NCBI GenBank assembly: GCA_021443945.1
Contig: JABUSF010000005.1
Coordinates: 77,942 to 83,731, forward strand
Direction of reading: 5' to 3'
DNA length: 5,790 nt
Source of the DNA: Ileibacterium sp.
GTDB lineage: Bacteria; Bacillota_I; Bacilli_A; Erysipelotrichales; Erysipelotrichaceae
The notes under the pieces: model-generated
The model's input: only the letters and a program-made list of their open reading frames with translations
Database searches by the model: none
Told to the model about the DNA's origin: nothing
Translations under genes and position numbers: made by a program
Shown here: positions 1 through 5,790 of the stretch, in pieces
Layout of the letters: each line of letters begins with the position of its first letter
How positions within the stretch are numbered: position 1 is the stretch's first letter

Positions 1-1
1 C

Positions 2-2335
2 ATCTCCGGAGTCTGCATTGACTCCCGAAAAGTTCAGCCTGGAAATCTGTATGTTCCTCTGGCAGGAGCAAGAGCGGACGGCCATGATTTTATTGAGCAG
101 GTGAAAGAAAAAAAAGCTGGAGCCAGTTTCTGGAGAAAGGATCTGCTTCCTTATCCCAAGGATATCCCGCTGATTCTGGTGGATGACCCCTTGAAAGCCA
201 TGCAGCTTCTGGCGAAGAGCTATCTGACTCAGGTGAACCCTTGTACCATTGGCATTACCGGTTCCAACGGGAAAACCAGCACCAAGGATTTCATGTGCTC
301 GGTTTTAAATACAAAAGGGAAAGCCCAGAAAACCCAGGGCAATCACAACAACGAAATTGGTCTTCCGATGACTATTTTGGAACTGGATGACGACTGCCAG
401 TATGCCGTTCTGGAAATGGGAATGGAAAACTTTGGGGATATTCCGTTTTTAACGGATATGGCGCCGCTGGACCTGGGGATTATTGTGTCCATTGGTTCTG
501 CCCATATGGAAAACTTCGGCTCCCGCAAAGAAATCGCCAGGGGAAAACTGGAAATCATGCAGGGCATCAAAGAAGGCGGTGCTCTGGTTTACCATAAGGA
601 TTCTCCGGAGATTGAAGAGGTTCTTCATGAATCCGGTGTTCCGGAACAGTTGAAAATGATATCGTTTGGAACAGAGGCTGATCTTGGCCTGGGCTCTGAG
701 ATTGAATATACAAAAGAAGGCATTTCGTTCATGGACTCCAAACAGGAAGGGCCGTTTGTGCTTCCAGTGATTGGAGACTATCAGGCTTCCAATGCTTTGG
801 CTGTCATTGCAGCCGCAAAAGAGCTTGGCTTAGATGCCCGCCAGATTCAGAAAGGTCTTGCGCATGCAGATATGACCGGTATGCGGGGAACCTTGTATAA
901 AGCCGGAAAGGCTTCAATTCTGGATGATTCCTATAAGTCCAACCCGGAAAGTGCCAAAGCTGCTTTGGATACACTGATGAAAATCCCGGCTGACAGACAC
1001 GTCGCTGTCCTGGCCGATATGCTGGATCTTGGTCCCCGGGAAAATGAACTTCATGCCTCTGTTGGCGAATATGCCAAAGAGCTTGGAGTGGATGAAATGT
1101 TCGTCTGGGGTCCCAGAAGCAGCCACACGGCTAATGCTTTTGGACAGAAAGCTCACTATTTTGAAACAAAAGAAGAACTGCTTTCTGCTATTGAGCCGCT
1201 GACAAAGGAAAATGCAGCGGTGCTGGTAAAAGGAAGCCGTTATTTTAAGATGGATGAAGCAGCAGATCGGCTGCGTTCACAGGAGATAGAAATGAAAAAA
1301 CGCTTAGGTGTTGTATTTGGGGGACAGAGCAGTGAATACTCTGTATCTCTGCATTCTGCAGGTTCTTTTCTGCACAGCCTGCATGCGGATCAGTATGATT
1401 TGACTTTAATTGGAATTGCTCCCGATGGGCAGTTCTATATTTACGACGGATCCATTGAGGATCTCGAACACGATCACTGGAAAGAACATGCAAGACCAGC
1501 TGCCTGGGTATACCAGGGAGTTCTGGATCTGGAAAAACAGGAACTGCATCCTTTGGATGTGGTGTTCCCGGTTCTGCATGGAAAAAACGGGGAAGACGGT
1601 GCCATTCAGGGTCTTTTGCAGATGCTGAACATTCATTATGTAGGATGCGATGTTCTCTCTTCGGCCATGAATATGGATAAAGAAATCATGCACATCTTAT
1701 TAAGAGATGCCAACATTGGGGCAGCCGACTATGTATGTCTGAAAAAGAACGAGCCAATGCCTTCTTTTGAAGAACTCTGCGAGCGCATGCCTTTGCCATG
1801 GGTTGTAAAACCCTGCAACGCAGGCAGCTCCTATGGTGTCAGCTTTGTAGAAAACAAAGAGCAGTTCGGCCAGGCGGTTGAAGAAGCTTTCAAATACGAT
1901 GGCCGCGGAAAAATTCTGGTGGAAGAAGCGATCGACGGCTTTGAAATCGGATGTGCAGTGATGGGAAATGATGACGTCTTTGCCGGAAGCGTGGATGAAA
2001 TCGAAACCAGCCGTCACTTATTTGACTTTGAAGGAAAGTATGAAATGACCGATGCAGCCATCTACTGCCCGGCCCGTATTTCCAAAGAAGAATTTGAAAC
2101 AGCCCGTGCTTTGGCCAAAGATGCCTATAAGGCTATGAACTGCCAGGGACTGGCTCGTGTGGATATGTTCCGTAAAACCGACGGAACCATCATCATTAAC
2201 GAAATCAACACGATTCCGGGAATGACAGCGACCAGCCGCTATCCGTCCATGATGAAGGATGCCGGAAAAGAATTTGCGGATCTGATCGACGAACTGATTG
2301 ACCTGGCAATGGAAAAACCGGTAGGCGTATGTTAG
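2..2335 (+). CDS. murF-ddl: MurF-Ddl fusion: UDP-MurNAc-tripeptide:D-Ala-D-X ligase joined to a D-Ala-D-X (likely D-Ala-D-Ser) ligase, 5' partial
   Basis: The frame is open from base 2, so the start and roughly 25 N-terminal residues lie outside the window; 777 residues are visible. The first 430 (to 1291) are MurF, a cytoplasmic ATP-dependent ligase that adds the dipeptide to UDP-MurNAc-tripeptide. Visible signs are the N-terminal IDSRKVQPG segment, the P-loop GITGSNGKTST (251-283, Lys at 272-274), GNHNNEIGLP (338-367), LEMGM, the SAHMENFGS histidine, GMR, and the C-terminal VLVKGSR (1220-1240). Two motifs deviate: the usual G-x-H-N-x-x-N is GDYQASN (773-793), and the usual DDxYNANP is DDSYKSNP (923-946). 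With the missing N-terminus the MurF part is near the usual 450-460 residues. With no added linker the frame continues at 1292 into a complete 347-residue ATP-grasp ligase (described separately). The stop TAG at 2333-2335 overlaps the racemase start. MurF and ligase identities are firm; whether the cell makes one fused chain, a separate ligase, or both is open. Confidence 0.93.
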   Translation: MSGVCIDSRKVQPGNLYVPLAGARADGHDFIEQVKEKKAGASFWRKDLLPYPKDIPLILVDDPLKAMQLLAKSYLTQVNPCTIGITGSNGKTSTKDFMCSVLNTKGKAQKTQGNHNNEIGLPMTILELDDDCQYAVLEMGMENFGDIPFLTDMAPLDLGIIVSIGSAHMENFGSRKEIARGKLEIMQGIKEGGALVYHKDSPEIEEVLHESGVPEQLKMISFGTEADLGLGSEIEYTKEGISFMDSKQEGPFVLPVIGDYQASNALAVIAAAKELGLDARQIQKGLAHADMTGMRGTLYKAGKASILDDSYKSNPESAKAALDTLMKIPADRHVAVLADMLDLGPRENELHASVGEYAKELGVDEMFVWGPRSSHTANAFGQKAHYFETKEELLSAIEPLTKENAAVLVKGSRYFKMDEAADRLRSQEIEMKKRLGVVFGGQSSEYSVSLHSAGSFLHSLHADQYDLTLIGIAPDGQFYIYDGSIEDLEHDHWKEHARPAAWVYQGVLDLEKQELHPLDVVFPVLHGKNGEDGAIQGLLQMLNIHYVGCDVLSSAMNMDKEIMHILLRDANIGAADYVCLKKNEPMPSFEELCERMPLPWVVKPCNAGSSYGVSFVENKEQFGQAVEEAFKYDGRGKILVEEAIDGFEIGCAVMGNDDVFAGSVDEIETSRHLFDFEGKYEMTDAAIYCPARISKEEFETARALAKDAYKAMNCQGLARVDMFRKTDGTIIINEINTIPGMTATSRYPSMMKDAGKEFADLIDELIDLAMEKPVGVC
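1281..1294 (+). promoter_or_regulatory. Shine-Dalgarno plus ATG retained at the MurF/ligase junction
   Basis: AGGAG at 1281-1285 lies 6 nt before an in-frame ATG (1292-1294), exactly where a stand-alone Ddl would begin. The site suggests two formerly separate genes whose stop codon was lost. It could still give a free 347-residue ligase alongside the fused chain. Several codons just upstream (TCA, CAG, GAG, GAA) are one substitution from a stop. Confidence 0.65.
1292..2335 (+). other. ddl: Ligase half of the fusion: VanC/VanG-like D-Ala-D-Ser ligase, ATP-grasp, possibly also started independently
   Basis: This is a full-length 347-residue D-Ala-D-X ligase, counted from the ATG at 1292. It joins D-Ala to a second D-residue using ATP, making the dipeptide that MurF consumes. 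Visible elements are GGQSSEYSVSL (Glu15, first D-Ala site), PVLHGKNGEDG, VKPCNAGSSYG (ATP grasp and catalytic Ser), FEIGCAVMG, the omega loop ending in Lys249-Tyr250, RVDMF, and NEINTIPG (Mg ligands). FEIGCAV, FDFEGKY, CPARI and TSRYPSMM resemble my recollection of VanG/VanC/VanE more than housekeeping Ddl. Phe244 (2018-2023 region, FDFEGKY) sits six residues before Tyr250, and Arg316 (codon 2237-2239) replaces Leu282 of E. coli DdlB. These correspond to Phe250 and Arg322 of VanC2, which are tied to D-Ser preference. D-lactate ligase is unlikely because the Lys-Tyr omega-loop pair is present. D-Ser use is an inference from residues; a ligase active on both D-Ala and D-Ser is possible. Confidence 0.75.
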
Positions 2336-3483
2336 ACACAGATGCTCTGCGCGCCTGGGCAGAAGTGGATTATTCGGCGATTGCTCACAACGTGAAGGAA
2401 GTCCAGAAACTCATGGGTTCGACCAAAATCATGGGCATCGTAAAAGCAGATGCCTATGGGCATGGAGATATTGCCTGTGCCAAGGCCTTAAGGGATGCAG
2501 GGGTGGATTTCTTTGCGGTGGCCTGCATGGATGAAGCAGTGGCTTTGCGTCAGGCTGGAATTGAGGAACCCATTCTCATTCTTGGCTATACACCGCCTGC
2601 AAGATTTCAGGATTTAATCGATTATGATCTGATTCAGTCTGTTTTAAGCCTGGATTTTGCCAGAAAGCTGAGTCAGTGGGCTGAAAAACAGGGCGTAAAA
2701 GCCAGAGGGCATGTCAAACTGGATACCGGCATGAACCGGACAGGAATTCTCTATCAGGAAAATGACCGGAATTTTGACGAGCTGCTGGAAGTGTATTCTC
2801 TGCCTGGACTGAGGGTGGAAGGCATTTTTTCTCACTTCCCTGTCAGCGATGAACTGGAAGAAGAGTCTGTGGCATTTACCACACGGCAGATGGAGCTCTT
2901 TAATGAAGCCGTTGAAAAACTGAAAGCTGCCGGAGTCAATCCGGGACTCCGCCATATTCAGAACTCCTATGGAATTTTGAACTACGGGGATCAGGGGTAT
3001 GATTACTGCCGCCCAGGCTTGCTTTATATGGGGGTCACCAGTGATGATTCTGTCCCCATCAACAGCGCGCCGGATTTCATTCCGATTCTTTCTTTAAAAA
3101 CAAAAGTCACCATGGTCAAAACCATACAGCCGGGAGCGACCGTCTCTTACGGCCGTCACTATACCGCCAAAACACCAAGGCGCATTGCCAGCCTGAGCAT
3201 TGGTTACGCCGATGGCCTTCCGCGGGCCTGCTCCAACCAGAGTCTTGAAGTGCTTATCCGGGGTCAAAGAGCGGCTGTAACCGGAAACATCTGTATGGAT
3301 CAGTGTATGGTGGACGTAACAGACATCGAGGGTGTACAGGAAGGGGATATTGTCACCATCGTTGGAAAAGACGGGAGCGAAACCGTGACCGTCGATACCA
3401 TCAGCCGGCTGGCCGGAACAATTAATAATGAATCGCTGACCCGGCTGACCAAACGGGTGCCTCGCCTGGATGTCAGCTTGTAA
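2329..3483 (+). CDS. alr: Alanine racemase-fold PLP enzyme with the VanT-type Asn, probable Ser/Ala racemase
   Basis: A 384-residue fold-type III PLP racemase, usual length for Alr. It interconverts L- and D-Ala and, by the residue argument here, probably L- and D-Ser in the cytoplasm, feeding the ligase encoded just upstream. PLP Lys39 lies in VKADAYGHG. Other active-site residues are present: Arg137 (GMNRTG), His169 (FSHFP), Asn212-Ser213, Arg228 (CRPG), catalytic Tyr274 (VSYG, equivalent to Tyr265 of Geobacillus Alr), Tyr293 (GYADG), and Cys322-Met323-Asp324 (ICMDQ). The notable change is TINNE at 364-368: Asn367 (codon 3427-3429) stands where Alr has Tyr354 in TINYE. VanT serine racemases carry Asn there, and Tyr354Asn in Geobacillus Alr is reported to raise serine racemization. 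The ATG overlaps the upstream stop by 7 nt with only a weak ribosome site (GGTAGG at 2320-2325), so translation is probably coupled. Racemase identity is firm; serine activity is inferred, and alanine activity is probably retained. Confidence 0.95.
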   Translation: MLDTDALRAWAEVDYSAIAHNVKEVQKLMGSTKIMGIVKADAYGHGDIACAKALRDAGVDFFAVACMDEAVALRQAGIEEPILILGYTPPARFQDLIDYDLIQSVLSLDFARKLSQWAEKQGVKARGHVKLDTGMNRTGILYQENDRNFDELLEVYSLPGLRVEGIFSHFPVSDELEEESVAFTTRQMELFNEAVEKLKAAGVNPGLRHIQNSYGILNYGDQGYDYCRPGLLYMGVTSDDSVPINSAPDFIPILSLKTKVTMVKTIQPGATVSYGRHYTAKTPRRIASLSIGYADGLPRACSNQSLEVLIRGQRAAVTGNICMDQCMVDVTDIEGVQEGDIVTIVGKDGSETVTVDTISRLAGTINNESLTRLTKRVPRLDVSL

Positions 3484-3508
3484 GCTTCTGATTTCAGAAG
3501 CTTTTTTT
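3482..3508 (+). terminator. Rho-independent terminator overlapping the racemase stop codon
   Basis: AAGCTTCTG (3482-3490) pairs perfectly with CAGAAGCTT (3495-3503) around a 4-nt ATTT loop. A run of seven T (3502-3508) follows. The left arm uses the last two bases of the racemase TAA. It should end or attenuate transcription of murF-ddl-alr before the membrane-protein gene. Confidence 0.85.
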
Positions 3509-3529
3509 GAAGATAAAAACAGAGTGAAC

Positions 3530-3548
3530 AGAGGGGGATTTTTAAATG
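3530..3548 (+). promoter_or_regulatory. Ribosome binding site of the membrane-protein gene
   Basis: AGAGGGGG (3530-3537) ends 8 nt before the ATG at 3546 and fixes the start of the 338-residue protein. The 37 bases between the terminator and this ATG hold no convincing -35/-10 pair. TTGAAG at 3507-3512 has no -10 partner at suitable spacing, so expression may rely on read-through or on a promoter I cannot recognise. Confidence 0.6.
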
Positions 3549-4562
3549 GTGAAAGACAAGTATTACTCCGCCATTGACATTGCAAAATATGTATCGGCTC
3601 TTCTGGTAGTGGCTGTGCATACATATCCGCTGCTGGAAATCAATGCTGTACTGAACACTTTTTTTATAGGAACGATCTGCCGCCTGGCGGTGCCGTTCTT
3701 TTTCTGTGCCAGCGGGTATTTCCTGTTTCGGAAAATGAACGGAGATGAAAAGAGAGATCAAAACCGAATCATCCGGTATCTGTACCGGATCGGGCAGCTG
3801 TACCTGGTGTGGACAGTCATCTATCTCCCCTATGTGATCTGGGATCTTGCACAGTCAAAGTCTCGCTTTCGGTTCATACTTGGCTGGGTGAGGGATTTCT
3901 TCTTATGCGGGTCCTACTACCATTTGTGGTTTCTGCCCGCCCTCATGCTTGGCATCGTGATTGTTTATGCTCTGGTTTATAAAAAGGGAATGAAAGGAGC
4001 ATTGTTTGCGGTGCTTGGCCTGTACTTTGTTGGATATCTGATCAACATCTATGGACCGATCTGGGAGACCTTGCCTGTCATTCACATTGTGTACGGCTTC
4101 TTTACAAAAACAATGGTCACCGCCAGAAATGGGATCTTCTTTGCCCCTATGTTTCTTTTCATTGGAATGTGGATTGCCCGAAAGGGAGCGAATTCCTTCA
4201 AAGCAAGTGCAATCGGCTTTGGAATCAGTTTTCTGTGCCTAATACTGGAAGTGTCTCTGTACTATGCAATGGGAATTCTCCAGGATCTGAGCTGCATGTA
4301 TTTGTCTTTGATCCCCTGCATCTGGTTTTTAATGCAGATGCTTCTGCGCTGGGAACTTCCCTATAAGCCGAGTTACAATGAGCTGCGGCAGGATTCCATA
4401 CTTATTTACGTCAGCCAAATCCTGTTTACCCGTATCTTCCTCATTCTGCTGCCGGACGCCCATTTGGTTGTCTACATGCTGACACTGGCCTGCTGCCAGA
4501 TGTTTGCACAGGCAGTGGTCAAATATCGGCATAAATTCCCTTGGCTGAATTATTTAATGTAA
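3546..4562 (+). CDS. Acyltransferase-3 family membrane protein resembling the membrane half of VanT
   Basis: This 338-residue integral membrane protein has about ten hydrophobic segments, with a short cytoplasmic start and no cleavable signal peptide. The N-terminal pattern is typical of acyltransferase family 3: IDIAKY (Asp11), His25 at the end of the first helix (VAVHTYP), Arg46 and VPFFFCASGYF in the second helix. HLWFLPAL (126-133) and RNGIFFAPMFLFIG (194-207) follow. These motifs also characterise the N-terminal membrane domain of VanT serine racemases, which is thought to help take up L-Ser. Here it stands alone: no racemase domain follows, but a racemase with the VanT-type Asn lies immediately upstream. 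A role in serine supply for D-Ser synthesis is therefore attractive but inferred. Alternatives are O-acylation of a cell-surface glycan or an unrelated acyltransferase. It is separated from the racemase by a terminator and 62 nt, and its stop lies 1 nt before the next gene. Confidence 0.87.
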   Translation: MVKDKYYSAIDIAKYVSALLVVAVHTYPLLEINAVLNTFFIGTICRLAVPFFFCASGYFLFRKMNGDEKRDQNRIIRYLYRIGQLYLVWTVIYLPYVIWDLAQSKSRFRFILGWVRDFFLCGSYYHLWFLPALMLGIVIVYALVYKKGMKGALFAVLGLYFVGYLINIYGPIWETLPVIHIVYGFFTKTMVTARNGIFFAPMFLFIGMWIARKGANSFKASAIGFGISFLCLILEVSLYYAMGILQDLSCMYLSLIPCIWFLMQMLLRWELPYKPSYNELRQDSILIYVSQILFTRIFLILLPDAHLVVYMLTLACCQMFAQAVVKYRHKFPWLNYLM

Positions 4563-4563
4563 T

Positions 4564-5790
4564 ATGATTCGAATTCATCAAGTAAAAACAACCGATCCAG
4601 AACAGATCGAAGAAAAAATACTGAAGAAACTGAATATGAAAAAATCCGATCTTTTGTCATGGTCCATTCACCGCCGAAGCGTGGACGCCAGAGGACAGAA
4701 GGTCCTTTTTTCATATGTTATTGATGCCAATGTCAAACACGAAAAGAAATATCTGAAAAACCGGGATGTTGTGATTTGCCCGGATGAAACCTTCCGCTTT
4801 GAACCGGAAGGCACAGAACCTCTTGAAAACCGTCCGGTGGTGGCAGGGTTTGGTCCGGCCGGCATTTTTGCGGCCCTGCTTCTGGCCCAGTACGGGTACA
4901 GGCCTTTGATTGTGGAACGGGGAGCCGACATTGATCAGCGGCAGAAAGACGTGGACCTCTTCTGGAAAGAAGGACTGCTGAACCCAGAATCCAATGTTCA
5001 GTTTGGAATGGGAGGAGCCGGAGCGTTTTCGGATGGAAAACTGACCACCCGCTCCAAAGACCCGAAAAGCCGCCGGGTCTATGAAGAGCTGATCCGTTTT
5101 GGCGCGGATCCGGATATCGCCATTGACCAGCATCCCCATGTGGGAACCGATGGCTTTATTCAAATTCTGAAAAATATCCGTCAGGAAATTGAAAGCCTGG
5201 GAGGCGAGTTTGCCTTTGGATGCCGTCTGGACGAAATCGTGGTGGAAAATGACCGCCTTGAAAAGGTGGTTTTAAGCGATGGAAGAGTTCTTCCATGCCA
5301 GGCTCTGATTGCTGCCATGGGTCATTCTGCATCCGACACCATCGGGATGTTTTATGAGAAAGGCATGAAAATGGAGCCCAAAAGCTTTGCAGCCGGCGTG
5401 CGGATTGAACATCTTCAGACCTTCATCAACAAAGCCATGCTCAAAGATCAGGCCTTCAACCCGGCTTTGATTCCGGCCCGGTATCAGCTGACCCACACGG
5501 CCTCTACCGGCAGAGGCGTTTATACCTTCTGCATGTGTCCGGGCGGTTATGTGATTCCAAGCTCCTGTCAGCCGGAAACGGTCGTGGTCAACGGAATGTC
5601 TTATTCAGACCGGGCCGGTGAAAATGCCAATGCAGCGCTGCTCATTCAGTGCCCGGCTTCTGAATTCAGTCAGGATGTCTTTGCAGGAGAACATTTTCTG
5701 GAAGAGCTCGAAAAGAAAGCCTATGCTCTGAGCGGCTCCTATAAAGCCCCTGTGCAGCTGGCAAAAGATTTTGTCAATAAAAAGAAAACC
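4564..5790 (+). CDS. FAD-dependent dehydrogenase-like protein (COG2509 type), 3' partial
   Basis: 409 residues are visible before the window ends; relatives are usually about 530, so roughly 120-130 C-terminal residues are missing. Residues 1-75 form the small N-terminal domain seen in this family (SWSIHRRSVDARGQKVLFSY). A Rossmann FAD-binding motif GFGPAG follows at 95-100, with the ribose-binding Glu118 in VERG. Then come FGMGGAGAFSDGKL (147-160), GHSASDT (253-259), and GRGVYTFCMCPGGYV (316-330) with Cys323 and Cys325. The family is a flavin oxidoreductase group with no agreed substrate, so no reaction is assigned. The ATG at 4564 is the only sensible start because an in-frame TAA lies at 4555. 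There is no clear Shine-Dalgarno, and the previous stop is 1 nt away, so translation is probably coupled to the membrane-protein gene. A link to cell-wall synthesis is not evident from the sequence. Confidence 0.9.
   Translation, partial: MIRIHQVKTTDPEQIEEKILKKLNMKKSDLLSWSIHRRSVDARGQKVLFSYVIDANVKHEKKYLKNRDVVICPDETFRFEPEGTEPLENRPVVAGFGPAGIFAALLLAQYGYRPLIVERGADIDQRQKDVDLFWKEGLLNPESNVQFGMGGAGAFSDGKLTTRSKDPKSRRVYEELIRFGADPDIAIDQHPHVGTDGFIQILKNIRQEIESLGGEFAFGCRLDEIVVENDRLEKVVLSDGRVLPCQALIAAMGHSASDTIGMFYEKGMKMEPKSFAAGVRIEHLQTFINKAMLKDQAFNPALIPARYQLTHTASTGRGVYTFCMCPGGYVIPSSCQPETVVVNGMSYSDRAGENANAALLIQCPASEFSQDVFAGEHFLEELEKKAYALSGSYKAPVQLAKDFVNKKKT

Noticed and set aside
1406..2017. Minus-strand open frames of 95 and 105 codons inside the ligase
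   Set aside because: The + strand carries a complete ATP-grasp ligase with all motifs; these are shadows.
1292..2335. D-Ala-D-lactate ligase (VanA/VanB type)
   Set aside because: The omega loop keeps the Lys-Tyr pair and FDFEGKY pattern, unlike my recollection of the D-lactate ligase loop.
3094..3761. Two overlapping minus-strand open frames (176 and 153 codons) across the racemase end and membrane-protein start
   Set aside because: They run antisense to conserved Alr motifs and through the terminator, have no recognisable domains, and their composition follows from the + strand genes.
2..4562. Acquired vanG/vanC-type mobile resistance cassette
   Set aside because: No regulator, D,D-peptidase, transposase or repeat is visible, the ligase is fused to housekeeping MurF, and I noticed no abrupt change in base composition. 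Flanks outside the window could change this.
4564..4578. Near-palindrome around TTCGAA at the flavoprotein start, possible operator
   Set aside because: The symmetry is imperfect beyond the central six bases and lies in coding sequence.
4668..5496. Minus-strand open frames of 74-150 codons opposite the flavoprotein
   Set aside because: The + strand frame has FAD-binding and family motifs throughout; the antisense frames show none.

Overview
The window reads like chromosomal DNA of a Gram-positive anaerobe of the Bacillota. Erysipelotrichia or a Clostridium innocuum-like lineage fits best, but this placement is an inference from protein style and gene content, not from any search. All four genes lie on the + strand and are packed tightly. 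The first gene is cut by the left edge and the last by the right edge.

Layout: (1) positions 2-2335 are one uninterrupted frame joining MurF, the enzyme that adds the terminal dipeptide to UDP-MurNAc-tripeptide, to a D-Ala-D-X ligase of the Ddl/VanC/VanG superfamily. A good Shine-Dalgarno sequence and an ATG survive at the junction. (2) Positions 2329-3483 overlap the end of gene 1 and encode an alanine racemase-fold PLP enzyme. (3) A rho-independent terminator sits on the racemase stop codon. (4) Positions 3546-4562 encode a polytopic acyltransferase-3-like membrane protein. (5) From 4564 to the right edge is a partial FAD-dependent dehydrogenase-like protein of the COG2509 type, starting 1 nt after the previous stop.

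The main reading is that genes 1-3 form a D-Ala-D-Ser peptidoglycan module rather than an ordinary D-Ala-D-Ala one. The ligase carries the Phe and Arg associated with D-Ser selectivity in VanC/VanG enzymes. The racemase has Asn in place of the substrate-pocket Tyr (Tyr354 of Geobacillus Alr), the change that marks VanT serine racemases. The next gene resembles the membrane half of VanT, which in enterococcal vanC/vanG clusters is fused to the racemase. Together they would make D-Ser, join it to D-Ala, and attach the dipeptide to the muramyl tripeptide. That would give precursors with low vancomycin affinity.

No VanR/VanS regulator and no VanX/VanXY/VanY peptidase is visible, so if the reading is right this looks more like an intrinsic cell-wall locus than an acquired inducible cassette. 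I saw no RNA genes, CRISPR arrays, insertion sequences or attachment sites. No intergenic gap exceeds about 62 bases.
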